Of a stretch of DNA of 64,000 bases, positions 1 to 10,279 are shown piece after piece. The notes beneath the pieces were generated by a model. The model worked only from the letters and a program-made list of their open reading frames with translations, made no database searches and was not told the origin of the DNA. A program made the translations under genes and the position numbers. Source of the DNA: Alitta virens (taxonomy: Eukaryota > Annelida > Polychaeta > Phyllodocida > Nereididae); the NCBI GenBank assembly GCA_932294295.1, contig OW028574.1, positions 32,682,145-32,746,144 on the forward strand, given 5' to 3'. Every line of letters begins with the position of its first letter. Position 1 is the stretch's first letter.

Positions 1-545
1 ACCAAAACGGCTACACCAATTTTGGGGACATAACCAAAACGGCAACAGTAGCTTTTTACGCTGACCGGCCTTGACACCAAACGGCTACAACCACAAAGAC
101 CAAAACGGCAACCGAATAAGTGAGGACCATTCTAGTCTCAGTTTATATAATTTATTATATATACTTGGTCGTGCAATTGAGAATTGTAATCAAGAAACAA
201 AGAAAACACTCTTTCAGCACAGCTTTAATTAGCCAGGACCAATTAATACTCAGGTGTCAGGCATAAGTGAAATTGCAGGTTCTTTAAATTTTGCCGCCGA
301 CCGTACAATCAATGTCATGCATTAATATTATGGTGTATGGAATAGAAGTGTAGCCGTTTTGGACTTCGAATTTATGGCTGTAGCCGTTTTGGACATGGCT
401 TGTAGCCGTTTTGGACATCGCCTGTAGCCGTTTTGGTCATCTCTTAATTTGGGATTTTTGGATGTAGCCTTTGGGGATGCCATTAAATTTTGTCGCCGTT
501 TTGGGTTGTAGCCGTTTTCGCGTGTAGCCGTTATGACTGGCATTC
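1..545. mobile_element. Foldback-like element with arms of a reiterated ccgttttgg motif
   Basis: The left part (1-116) has four spaced copies of accaaaacggctaca-like sequence. The right part (about 348-540) has seven copies of the reverse complement, tgtagccgttttgg. About 230 bp of unrelated AT-rich DNA separate them. The arms can therefore pair, but as an array of short motifs and not as one continuous repeat. The left end is cut by the window. No protein is encoded: reading frames across the right arm are just the repeat translated. Confidence 0.7.
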
Positions 546-1439
546 CTGTTTCCATGGCAACAAGCTTGAAAAAAAAATTTACTAAATGTGATATAATCTG
601 AACTACTTATCCCATCGGAATAAATAAGCATTGATTAATGAATACATCATATCTCAACGGATTCTGGAAAGCTACAAATTTTAAAAATAAGTATGTGTTA
701 CCATAATGTATGTATTCTGTAATTCTTAGGGAAAATTCTCTGATTAATGTAAGGTCCAATCAGCTGATAATTGCAAATTTGTATTTCACATACTTACACC
801 TTTATGATTTAATTGTTTACACTACAGTAGGGCCTACTATTCAAAATAAAGATCCACCTTTTTTTTAAATTATCTTTTGCTACACTTGGTCCATGTCTTT
901 CCAACGGTATTACTTCAAATTTTTGAATATGATATAATTTATCACATGAAGGTCATTATAAATGCAGTCATCCAATATTTCACTGCGCAGCATTGCGTAA
1001 AAAATATAAATAAGTATATACCATGTTTGGTATCATTTTACATGTATTTTTATAAAGGTGAAGGTAATGTTGAATAATTACTATCTACATGTTTCACAAA
1101 GTTTAACACTGCTGTAACTGGCTAGGCTCAGGTGAGGGAGGGGGCACTCCAAAATTTCTCAATTCTATTACTTGTATTTTAGACCAGATAAACAATCTAT
1201 TCAGTGCACAAATTGGACAGAAATGTTGCTGATAAACCCAACTTTTTATATATTACATTTAAGTTTCCTGTCTTTACAATGATAATTTTTGGCTCTATGA
1301 AATGATAATTAAATATATATATATGCAAAATATGCATATTATTAAGCATGACAGTCTAAAGTGTTGATAATTATGAAACATAAAGTCATCTATAATAATA
1401 TAATTAGAAACGAATCTGTTGAATCCTCACATTTGCAAT
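546..1439. other. AT-rich intergenic DNA, no feature seen
   Basis: I see no coding potential, RNA gene or clear repeat here. Short open frames are of the kind expected by chance in AT-rich DNA. Confidence 0.5.
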
Positions 1440-1527
1440 TAAAAACAAAAAAATTTACACTTAGCCACACACATTTCTGGTAGTTCGATAATTAGCTCTC
1501 CAATAAGCACCAATATTTGGTACCATT
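1440..1527 (+). repeat. Satellite-like repeat, left flank of the retrotransposon
   Basis: This stretch ends with caccaatatttggtaccatt. The same segment recurs in the array right of the retrotransposon, for example at 8001-8025. It is the left half of a unit interrupted by the element. Confidence 0.75.
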
Positions 1528-1655
1528 TAACCCTGCTTAATACTATAAGGAAAGAACGAGACGCGGTCAGTTGTGTGTGGATTAAATAGGCCTTTTATTG
1601 GCAAACATAGATACTCAATACACATACAACACACATTGCTCTTGTGGAGGCCCAT
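1528..1655 (-). repeat. Ngaro repeat B2
   Basis: This 128-bp segment starts taaccctgcttaatactata and ends ggaggcccat on the plus strand. It is nearly identical, and of equal length, to 2133-2260. Confidence 0.88.
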
Positions 1656-1975
1656 GCCTTAACTACACAAGCAAATCACTAATGTGCGTTTATTCAATAT
1701 CAATCATACATGCAACTTATGAAAAATACAAAATCACTGAACGACTTATATATATTAGTCATAACCCAAATGGTAACGGTAAATTGAACAGAACAGGACT
1801 AATTCTAGTCTTATCGTAACTTAGACATAATACTCACTGGGCACAATTGCTGAAAAGTACATGTTACACTTAAATTGAGATGTAAGTTATCAATGAGATT
1901 TGTGAACAATCTAATAATATGTTTAAAGAAAATGAAGAAAAAATGGGTCCTGGGCAAGTGGAAAACGAAGGAGTG
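1656..1975. other. Unshared 320-bp segment between A2 and B2
   Basis: In the canonical layout A2 and B2 abut. Here about 320 bp lie between them, with no counterpart beside B1 or A1 except a short gaaaatgaagaa next to A. It may be a later insertion, or part of a longer right end that B1 does not copy. Confidence 0.5.
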
Positions 1976-2135
1976 AAGGCGAATGAATACTGAGCCCCTG
2001 ACTGTCAGTTTTATGGGGCTTGAAAATAGGATTAAATGATATGGGCTATGATTGGCCAGTATGGGAATCGGCGGCGCCCGGAAATGGAAGGAGCATTAAC
2101 GTTTAACTAAATTTATTTTAATAAATTATATTTAA
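1976..2135 (-). repeat. Ngaro repeat A2
   Basis: This 160-bp segment starts aaggcgaatgaatactgagc and ends aaattatatttaa on the plus strand. It repeats at 7245-7405 with very few differences. It runs directly into B1. Confidence 0.88.
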
Positions 2136-2260
2136 CCCTGCTTAATACTATAAGGAAAGAACGAGACGCGGTCAGTTGTGTGTGGATTAAATAGGCTTTT
2201 TATTGGCAGACATAGAAACTCAATACACATACAACACACATTGCTCTTGTGGAGGCCCAT
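2133..2260 (-). repeat. Ngaro repeat B1
   Basis: This 128-bp direct repeat of 1528-1655 joins A2 at the shared taaccctgc boundary. Confidence 0.88.
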
Positions 2261-2329
2261 AAGTGCGTAGCATTCCCAAGAGCAAAAGTAATTAAAGAGG
2301 TTAAGAATTAAAAATTCGCATATGAGGTG

Positions 2330-3019
2330 TTATTTAGGTGCAATGAAGAGGGCGCGAGGACCCGAGGCAAAGTGAGCTGCCAAAGATGCAGTCTGAGAGT
2401 CCGAAGGCCTGACATATACTTTGTACGCTTCGGACTTCCAGCGTCCCAGGCGCTTGATAAGAGGCTCTGACAACTGAAGTGCTGCAGCATCTGTTGCAAC
2501 ACCGGCCCGCACAAATGAGGAGTAATATGCTGGGCTGAAATCCCTACAGCCTGAAACATTGACTTCATTCTTAGAGATAACAAGCCTATGGAGCGGCTTC
2601 TCGAGTGAGACGTCTCTAATTGTAAGATATAATTTTAAGGAGCAATAAGCACAAACTTCTGTGCCTGAACAGCCCACAGTAACTGAAAACCCCAAAACTG
2701 AGGTTTTAGCAGATGGCACTCTAGCTATCATGAATGGTACAGATGCCGGGTGAAAAGTGATAGCGGATGCCAGGAGCGGGTGTTGAACAGTACTCTGAAG
2801 CACGCAAACACCCAAAATAAGCAAGTGACATTGCGGAAAATAACATGAGGTTATCGTAAACGTATGAGAGCGATAACTGCAAACGATGAAGCAATGCGTA
2901 ACAGATGGCAAAGCTTGGCGTGGGGCTGGCCCTGCCCGCTCTATTGACTTGAGTGCCCACTTTACCCGAATGGAGTAAATGTCACGGGGGGGGGGGGAAT
3001 GCCAGCCGTGACTAGCCAT
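2330..3019 (-). pseudogene. Ngaro tyrosine recombinase, catalytic half
   Basis: This is the C-terminal half of a DIRS/Ngaro tyrosine recombinase. Visible are the hydrophobic helix with the first catalytic Arg (AYFGCLRASEY) and the box II region SSFVRAGVATDAAALQ, followed by LGRWKSEAYKVYVRPS with the final Tyr region. The box II His of H-x-x-R is Ser in this copy. It overlaps the upstream frame at a run of about 11 G (near 2987), where one base decides the frame. In intact elements this enzyme integrates the circular DNA intermediate. Confidence 0.8.
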
Positions 3020-3618
3020 GCCCTAACACCAGACAGATATACTCTGATAGATGCAATTGCAAGCTTATGTGAAGACAAATTTGCTATAAACCTGAGAGCT
3101 GCAAGCTCATCAAACTCAAAGGGATCAAGCAGACCCAGTCTGAAAAAATGGAGATACCGCTTGGCTGCAGCAGAGTATGAGCGGCGCGAATTATAGGCCA
3201 GACCGGCACCAACCAAACCAGCTACATGTAAGTCGAGGTCTGAAACAAAATAGTTATAATTCAGACAAGCTGATCGAAATAGATGACATTGGCTGGCCAA
3301 ATGCGAGCAGGAACACAATGTCCCACGCCCCAGGAAGTCTTCAATTCTCCCTCTGCTAAGCAGATCAGCATTGACATTATTGAGAGTGGCAATATAAACA
3401 ACCCCAATGTCTATCCTATGATGCTCTACGAGCAAAGCCCACTGTCTCACGAACTCCATTACCTCTGGTACTAGCATATAAAGTTTATTTAATATATAAC
3501 AGACAGCGGAATTGTCCACGTGAAAGATGACCTTTGACCCGGCAAGTTCTGCAACCCAAGTAGCCAACGCCTTTACTGCAGCATGCATCTCGCACCAATT
3601 GATGGACCGCTGACCCAA
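2962..3618 (-). pseudogene. Ngaro RNase H and N-terminal part of tyrosine recombinase
   Basis: Near the N-terminus are INWCEMHAAVKALATW and VIFHVDNSAVCYIL, the Glu and Asp motifs of RNase H, followed by NNVNADLLSRG with the last Asp. After a short linker comes the SAM-like, DNA-binding N domain of the recombinase (YNSRRSYSAAAKRYLHFF ... SIRVYLSGVRAW). The frame ends at the poly-G run shared with the catalytic half. It overlaps the RT frame by about 45 bp. Confidence 0.8.
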
Positions 3619-4352
3619 TGCTGCACCTGTACCTGCATACTTGATGGCAAACCAACTGTTGTCAAGTACTGCACCATAGCCAAAATCGCTGGCGTCCGTA
3701 TAAACATGAATACCTTGCCGACTGACCAGTCAAGCTTAAACATCTGCACTCCATTATGGCTGTCAATGCACTTATACCACCATTCAATGTCAGTTATGGC
3801 ATCGGCAGACAGAGGGACTTTGTGGTGCAATAACTTCGGCCTTTTGGCCAAGCCTATGAGGTGCCCAAGAAAGGCTCTACCGGAGCGAACAACGCGCGCT
3901 GCAAAGGCCAGCTTACCTATTAAACTCTGTAAGCCTCTTTTGGTGCCCACCCGCTTGGTGCGCCAGTCTGCCAGAATACCCTTAATCTCTGATACTCTGT
4001 CTTCAGATATGCGAAGCTCAAACTGCTCCCCATCCACTATAATCCCAAGAAACACCACGACTCTAGCTGGACTAGTTACCTTGGTTGCCTGTATAGTGAA
4101 ACCCGACTTACTAGCGACCTCAAGCATCATATCTAATTTGACCTGGCACTCACTCTCAGATGCAGCTATAACAAAAAAATCATCAACATAGTGCACCAGA
4201 CTGTCTGTAACACCTTCATACATCATAAACGCACGAAGTGCTTCTGCAAACCTGTCAAAAAGTGCAGGTGCAGAACGAAGTCCAAAATTCAAAACCTTGG
4301 AAAAATAGAACTGAGGCAACCCAGTGGCTGAAGCCCACTGTAAACCTAACAA
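3573..4352 (-). pseudogene. Ngaro reverse transcriptase, palm and thumb
   Basis: The frame encodes LNFGLRSAPALFDRFAEALR and then the catalytic motif HYVDDFFVIA (YVDD), followed by VVFLGIIVDGEQFELRISEDRV and the LIGKLAFAARVV connection, as in DIRS/Ngaro reverse transcriptases. The upstream motif A (IKDAYKHVGVHPDDW) lies in another frame around 4376-4410, so a one-base shift at the run near 4399 separates the two RT parts. The enzyme copies element RNA into DNA. Confidence 0.85.
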
Positions 4353-4375
4353 ATGCCAATCATCAGGGTGAACCC

Positions 4376-4786
4376 CTACGTGCTTATAAGCATCTTTTTA
4401 TTCCACTTGGACATGTAAGGAGCAGGGAATTTAATGCAGCTCTCAACTGCATTGTCAACAGTGGAATACTGCAAGGAAAAATCATTAGCATCAATATCAT
4501 CATTCACTGAATAGGAAGGCGGATAAGAAAGGTCATGTATCAGCCTGATTTTTGATTTATCACGCTTCATGAATGCTCCCAACGGGGAGACCACATAATA
4601 ATCAAAAGGTGGGCTGTCAAATGGACCATACAATCGACCCATTGAATGGTCAAGGTCAATGACCTCGGTCACTGCATCATGAAAATCAGAGGCTGAAGGC
4701 CAGTTATGAGATACAACAGTAGCAGAAGCTGCAGGTCGCCCTATCCTAAGCCCATTACATAACTGCTCGAGCAGATCTTGTGCCAA
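4376..4786 (-). pseudogene. Ngaro reverse transcriptase, fingers region
   Basis: It starts with LCNGLRIGRPA and contains YVVSPLGAFMKRDKSKIRLI, followed by HDLSYPPSYSVNDDI: the fingers and motif 1-2 region of DIRS-group RT. The frame leaves the conserved path after SCIKFPAPYMSKWN because of the frameshift described for the palm segment. Confidence 0.82.
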
Positions 4787-4842
4787 CTTAGCATCATATA
4801 CTAGGGGTAGGTGTTCCTGCCAATAGGATTCATTCAGGAATA

Positions 4843-4977
4843 TTACTGCTTAAACCTGTTGCACTTGGCACATATTCTAAAGCCTTCCGGCCCCCCGCAA
4901 CCGATGCACACATGCTTTCTGCTGCACTTAGCACCAAATCTACACTTGTCATCTTGAAATTTATAACAGACTTCATT
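4843..4977 (-). pseudogene. Ngaro gag end with CCCH zinc finger, fused by a SINE
   Basis: The sequence CYKFQDDKCRFGAKCSRKH is a C-x7-C-x5-C-x3-H zinc finger, followed by C-x2-C and C-x2-C pairs. It probably binds element RNA or DNA as a nucleocapsid-like part. The open frame extends upstream to 5049, but its first residues (MEDFTPSVSILATRR...) are the antisense strand of a SINE at 4987-5243, so that start is an artefact. The true upstream part resumes beyond 5254. Confidence 0.75.
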
Positions 4978-4986
4978 TTGTGACTG

Positions 4987-5243
4987 GCCCTCGAAGGTCC
5001 TGGGCCTCCTCGTGGCGAGGATGGAAACACTTGGGGTGAAGTCCTCCATCCCCAGTGGCTAAAACAGGACAGTGCGCATTGCACAAGCTGCTCCAGCTAT
5101 CCAACGCAGACACTTATTGATTTTTTGCATGCTTCTGGTTTCTACTACCAACTATGGATGATCAATCTTACCCTAGTGAGCCTCTACATAGCCCACTCAG
5201 GTGCTGATGAGGCGTTAAACAATAACTCTACCTACCTACCTCG
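4987..5243 (+). mobile_element. SINE-like repeat inside the Ngaro element, 11-bp target duplication
   Basis: The 257-bp segment begins gccctcgaaggtcctgggcc, ends ggcgttaaacaataac and has a short tail of (tacc) units. It is bounded by ttttgtgactg at 4976-4986 and 5244-5254, a perfect 11-bp target duplication. A second copy lies at 47278-47525 in the same orientation, about 90% identical by eye, with an (actaacta) tail. No polymerase III box was securely found, so the source RNA is unknown. Confidence 0.88.
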
Positions 5244-5508
5244 TTTTGTGACTGACTTTGAGGTTGGATTTGACCTGGTTTTTTAAACTTGGACAGGTCA
5301 CTGGCCTGCCCAGGGCCACGAAAGGGACAGTCTAGGGTGACGTGTTTGCTCGAGGAAAATTTATTACCTTTACTAATGTTACGCAAGGCTGTAGAGTCAA
5401 AAGTTAATACGTATAATTCTTGGCTCAGCCTTGAAAATCTAAATGATTAAGTTAAGACGAATGGGATTTTAGATTTATGGAACATTGTAAGAATAAATGA
5501 TCGATAGT

Positions 5509-5964
5509 TCACCATCTCAATAAACACTTCAAAGCCAAATGACTACAAAGGAGGAGCTCATACATTCCCCATGCCTCTAACCATTTAAATGAATTTGAAA
5601 TGACTTTTTTACAGCGTTGGTATTTAAAATTGTCTAGGCCATTAACATCAATAAAGCTACGAAGTTCATCATTGTCAGCAACAGCGCTGCTAATTAGATC
5701 AACAAGCTCGATGAACTTACCACTGATCGCACTTTCTCTAGTGCGGCTGGCGACGTGCTCTGTTCCTGATATGGCGCTGAAGTCCATGGTATGTCCGTGG
5801 TGACCTGGCCAGGAGGAGATACGACTGTTCGTTTGATTACTGGCACTCATATGTGACGTCACGTACGACTTCCAGTCGTTTGGCGGCGGGCCGGCAGAAC
5901 GTTCTACTGGGGGACGGACGCTATTCCATGTGTCACGGTTGTTATGTATGTGATGCACCATCAC
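5509..5964 (-). pseudogene. Ngaro gag-like segment
   Basis: This 151-codon frame lies between the N-terminal frame and the zinc finger. It reads ISGKFIELVDLISSAVADND in its middle and has an amphipathic helical end (KYQRCKKVISNSFKWLEAWGMY). No domain is recognised. Position and order mark it as the central gag part. It is probably broken, since no frame links it to either neighbour. Confidence 0.5.
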
Positions 5965-6284
5965 ATCATGGAGGGATTTCTCGGGCTGTAAAGAGGCTCC
6001 GTGACCGCCATAGCTGGACGATCTGTGGGTGTCCGTACGTTGCCCATGTTGACCTCACTGGCCGGAAACGGGGCGTCACGATGGGACCGATGCGTTGAGG
6101 GTCATTCCTCATTCCAACTCGTCTGGTTCGGTTCTATATCGTGCTCAGCAAAGCGTACGCCTCGCTCACGTTCAAGCCAAGCTTGGCCACGTGACTTGTT
6201 CACTGGTATTTTTGCCCGGGCGGGCGAGGATTCTACCATTTTGTCATAATTTCTGCCTTTGCCTCTCATATCTTTCGGACTCGC

Positions 6285-6605
6285 TTTTCTCTTTCATCTC
6301 TTTCATCTCTCTCACTTCTCTCATTTCTCTCACTTCTCTCATTTCTCTCATCTCTCTTATCTCTCTTAGCTCTCTCCGTTCTCTCATTTCTTTCAGCTCT
6401 TTCATATCTCTCATATTTCTCATATCCTTCTCACGTACATACTTGGTGTTCTCAACCTGCTCTCTGATCTCTCTCTCTCTCTCTCTGATCTCTCTCTCTC
6501 AAATAGGCTTCAAAGGACATTCTAGCGGCTTCGTCCCGGCCAACCTCGTGGTCCCTAGGGTACAGCCTGTCCAACTCTCTCTCTCTCGCACCTCATCTCT
6601 CTCAT
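6285..6605 (+). repeat. CT-rich tandem repeat within the gag region
   Basis: About 320 bp of (tctcat/tctcac)n and (tc)n lie between the two gag segments. The long Ser/Leu/Ile-rich plus-strand frame here is only a translation of the repeat. In the sense of the element it is (ga)n, probably an expansion within its 5' ORF. Confidence 0.8.
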
Positions 6606-7012
6606 AATTGCGGGCTTAATTCGCTTAATGATTCTGGCGGCCTCATGAATCCGGCAGAGCCTTCATCGCCACCTGGGGCATCACCTGCTCTAGACAAGCC
6701 TAACAGTTTGGCTCTATGACCTTTAGGCTGAGCAAGGCTAGCCAAATATTCGCTCACACCAATCCTTCTATCAGTTTCATCCAACATCCCTCCGATGCTA
6801 TCACCTGACCCGGCTATATCATCAATCGAGACCTCTAGTCTATCCGAGTCTTGGGTGGCTGATTCAGTCTCAACGTGCAGTGCATCAATTTTACTGGCTG
6901 ATAATGATTGTTGACACTTGCCTGGCCCATAAGGGCCTTGATGCCCTCGAATGGCTCGGCCACAAGCAGAACAGCTCCTTGGCTTCTTCTTGGAACGAGT
7001 TCTAGACATCAT
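6602..7012 (-). pseudogene. Ngaro 5' ORF with Cys/His motif
   Basis: The first frame after the A1 repeat starts near 7012 with MSRTRSKKKPRSCSACGRAI, then RGHQGPYGPGKC. The C-x2-C-x4-GH-x-GP-x-G-x2-C pattern recurs, as I remember it, at the start of gag-like proteins of DIRS-group elements in marine invertebrates. The remainder is acidic and Ser-rich. The frame runs into the CT-rich repeat and stops there. Start chosen at the Met before the basic stretch. Confidence 0.55.
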
Positions 7013-7066
7013 GAAGATATTGTGTATATAGCGAAGACTCACTATTGACAATCTGTATCTGCGCAC

Positions 7067-7244
7067 TTCTTTGGAGCTAATTAAAGGTGTGAGGAAAAGC
7101 CAGACTTAAGTGGTCCTCAATGAATGGACGAACAGAAGTCTCAGCAGCTTGGGCAAGCTGTTAAGTGTGTTAGGTCCTCGTGCTCTCTGTGCATCAGTGC
7201 ATGGTGCCAAAACGATAAGATGATCCGACGAAAATGAAGAAGTT
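7067..7244 (-). other. Ngaro 5' leader between A1 and the first ORF
   Basis: About 180 bp without coding potential between the A1 repeat and the first element ORF. Presumably it is leader or promoter-proximal sequence; no motif is recognised. Confidence 0.4.
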
Positions 7245-7405
7245 AAGGCGAATGAATACTGAGCCCCTGACTGTCAGTTTTATGGGGCTTGAACTAGGAT
7301 TAAATTAAATATGGGCTATGATTGGCCAGTATGGGAATCGGCGGCGCCCGGAAACGGAGAGAGCATTAACGTTTAACTAAATTTATTTTAATAAATTATA
7401 TTTAA
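7245..7405 (-). repeat. Ngaro repeat A1
   Basis: Direct repeat of 1976-2135 at the 5' end of the element. It ends in ...aataaattatatttaa directly against the satellite array. Confidence 0.88.
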
Positions 7406-8030
7406 AAGCTAAGGCATCAGGCTATCTAGGAAATGCACGCTACCATTCTAAATACCCAGCTCCCAAATTTTTATGGGACATTTCCCTGAAAAATTTAACT
7501 TTGCTCAACAAATGTCTGGTATTTGGATAGTTAGCAATGCAGTAAACCCCTATATTTGGTACCATTAAATAGCCAAGGGATAAGGCTGTCCAGTTAATAC
7601 ACTACCAAATTTGTGCTACCCTTCTATATGCCCAGTTCCCAGATTACTTTGTGTCATCAAATCATTAAAAATTACACTTAGCCAAACAAATTTCGGGTAG
7701 CTGTAAAGCTATCCAGTAAGCATATTTGGTACCATTCAATAGCCAATAGATTAGGCTATCTAGTACATACACTGCCAAATTTCGCTAATATTATAAATAC
7801 CCAGCTCCCAGATTTGTATGTGATATTTTCCACACAAAAAATCACTTTGCTCGACAATTTTTTTGGTTGCTGGAATACATTACCAAATTTCTGCTACCAT
7901 TATATGTACCCAAATACCCGAATTTTCAAAGACATTTTCCACAACATAATTAACTTTGACCAACAAATTTCTGGTAGCTGAACAGTTAGCTGTCGAATAA
8001 GCACCAATATATATTTGGTACCATTAATGG
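7406..8030 (+). repeat. Degenerate satellite array, target of the Ngaro insertion
   Basis: Three to four diverged units of roughly 175 bp share tatttggtaccatt, aatacccagctccca and aacaaatttctggtagct. Landmarks at about 7552 and 7725 give the spacing; a later unit is less complete. The left flank of the retrotransposon (1440-1527) is part of the same array. Confidence 0.75.
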
Positions 8031-8067
8031 ATGCACTCACGGTTATCCTACAGCTACAATGGTCGAT

Positions 8068-8612
8068 ATACGGTAAACCTGCAGCAGAGCGCCGGTGCAG
8101 CTATGGCAACGGGGTATAATCATTCTAGACCACTAAGGAGCATTCTCACATGGGCACTCCCGATACAGCTACAGTAGAGATTTTCAGGCTTTACAGGTGC
8201 AAGCAACCTTAGAACAAGTTGGTCTCGGTAAGATTCTACATATGTATAGCTCTACCATTGTTGCCGTAGAGGCATGCAGGAGTCATATGTCATTGCCATA
8301 GAGGCTACTGGGGCCATCTGTGGCAACCCAAGTGCAGTTGCAACGTATGTACTCCCAGTTACGATGGCTACGTTCACCGTTGCGACAGATCTATCCATGA
8401 ATAAATAAACAAACCAGCAGATGGCTCGCCGAAATGACAGCAATGATGGTAGCCACTACAGATACTCCACCTAGACTCCTGGTAACCTCAACAATTTTGC
8501 TGTAGCTGTATTGGGAGTGGTTATCGTCCATGTGAGAATGCACCTTGAAGATCTACCACCAATTACTGCCATTGGCATAGTTGCACCAGCGCTCTGCTGC
8601 AGGTATACTGTA
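8068..8612. mobile_element. MITE/foldback element, about 545 bp
   Basis: The left arm 8068-8173 and right arm 8500-8612 are inverted repeats of about 105 bp. Shared segments are cctgcagcagagcg, ggtgca, gcattctcacatgg and cccaatacagctaca. No coding capacity is seen. The ends and target duplication could not be fixed. Confidence 0.72.
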
Positions 8613-9084
8613 TGTTGCTCATGGCAGCCATAGGTCAACCTTAAGTGCATTCATCATAGCAGGCAGTTTGCTGGCTCTGTACCTTGGCTATGCTGGCAAG
8701 TAGTGCCCGGTAGTCTTCAGTTGTCCCCAATTAGCCGAAGTGCAATCTTCACAGCTGTCAAAGCTTCCGTACTTAGAAATATGAAAATACTGGGCTTAAC
8801 TCAGAACAAATTGCAACAGAAATATTGCCATTTGAACCACAAGGGCCTCCAGAGTTTTTGTTTTCTTTTGCTGTTGCATAAAATAAAAAATAACAAAAGG
8901 CTAAGGGTATACTGACCTGGATTTTTGTTTTTTTGTGAAATTTGACAGTAGAACTGTGAACTTATTTATGGTATAAGCCCAAAATGAGAAATATCTTGCA
9001 ATTCAATTTTGGAGTGTACCATTGCATAGACAATAATTACTTATTAGTGAAGTGCTTATAAATATTATTTATTAAATAATAGGC
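8613..9084. other. Non-coding DNA, no feature seen
   Basis: I see no recognisable gene, RNA or repeat. Confidence 0.4.
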
Positions 9085-9790
9085 AAAAGTTATCATATTT
9101 TTTCCTCATAATTATATAAAATAATTTTGGTGGTTCTTCTTTCTTTTATAAAATATGATGTCTTATATGCAAAGAGCATGACAGGTGGATTTTCAAAACA
9201 TATACAATTTATCTTTCCAATAATATGAATGTCATTGTTAGCATACAGTTCATGGTTTAGGGAATGTAGCAAACAACACAGTTTTAGCATTTTTGCACAT
9301 TTTCCATTATAACGAACAGTATAACATAAAAGTAACGATACACTTTTGAAAGTAACAGTATTATGATTTAGACATTTTAAAGTCTATACTCTATATGTAT
9401 TTAGGCATAATAATAGTTGAGATGGAGAGGTTTGGAATAATAGGAATTTTTCCCTATTTTCCCCCTCATCATATCTCCTAAGTATAAATAACTTATCCAT
9501 ATGGTTATCAAATTTTAAAATACATATATATATTCACTTCTAAAGATAGAGTGCCAGGGTTTAGAAAATGTAGCAAACGACACAAAATAAAAATAATTTT
9601 CATATTGTCCATTATTATGAAAAAAGCGTGTATTATGTCAACATGAAGTTTAGAAAGTGAAAGCACTATGATTTAGACAAATTATGGCCAAATCTCATTT
9701 CATTATATATAGGTATATTAGTTGAGATGTGTATGTTTAGAAAAATTTGAATTTCTCATATTTTTTCGCCATTACCATAATTTTTTGACA
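9085..9790 (+). repeat. AT-rich interspersed repeat, two diverged tandem units
   Basis: 9085-9380 and about 9480-9690 share the order gggtttag..aatgtagcaaac, cattttccattat and gatttagaca. The same order recurs at 60755-61060 (gtcattgttaacatacagta, tttagggaatatagcaa, acattttccattatcatgaa). No protein is encoded. Confidence 0.68.
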
Positions 9791-9854
9791 TATCATTACA
9801 AAGTTTCAATCATGTGCAGTGTCACTGTTCTGCTTCGGAAAAGAATATTAATTT

Positions 9855-10015
9855 TCTTTTAATTTTTTCCCAATTTCATAAAACATAGCTTAGACATGTC
9901 AATGAGACTATGAAAAGGCACAAGTAGGCCATAATGTGCAGTGTTGGTGTTATGCTCCAGAACAAAGTGCCCGCCGGCCCATCAGCCCCGCCTGCTTGGC
10001 TGATGGACACCTTTT
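9855..10015 (+). repeat. Interspersed repeat R1, diverged copy
   Basis: It contains cataaaacatagcttagacatgtcaatgagactatgaaaaggcac...taggccat and a GC-rich end. The same blocks appear at 17655-17885 and 43905-44095. Confidence 0.6.
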
Positions 10016-10279
10016 GACCAAAGTAACTACAATACCTTCAGCAAAAGTATTTTACGTGACTCACAAATATATGTGTTCAAGCCAAATTTTTAAAAGTACA
10101 GAATGATAAGGACACTGCATTGGCTGAGGTGCCCAAATGAAAGTTTTAGTGATCAAGGCTGCAGGCTGTGGTTTCGTGGGATTTGCGTAAAACAGCATCA
10201 TGCTTAGGAAAATTACATAATAGTATAGATGATGGTGAACAATTCTGCATAATTCCCGTAAATCCCACCAGTCCGGCAA

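Larger units (their letters stand above)
1525..7405 (-). mobile_element. Ngaro-type tyrosine-recombinase retrotransposon, complete ends, decayed ORFs
   Basis: Read on the minus strand the order is A1 (7405-7245), gag-like, RT, RNase H, tyrosine recombinase, B1 (2260-2133), A2 (2135-1976), B2 (1655-1528). This is the split direct repeat layout (A1-ORFs-B1-A2-B2) known for Ngaro elements of the DIRS order, which integrate with a tyrosine recombinase. Both flanks are parts of one satellite repeat: left accatt, right aagctaagg matching monomer aaatagccaagg. The ends are therefore known to a few bases, and no target duplication is seen, as expected. The coding regions carry frameshifts, an inserted SINE and a CT-rich expansion, so this copy is probably inactive. 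Confidence 0.88.

Noticed and set aside
877..1077. 66-codon plus-strand frame
   Set aside because: AT-rich chance frame without known similarity.
3583..4191. 202-codon plus-strand frame
   Set aside because: Antisense shadow of the Ngaro reverse transcriptase.
6095..6607. Long plus-strand frame rich in Ser, Leu and Ile
   Set aside because: It is a translation of the (tctcat)n repeat inside the retrotransposon.
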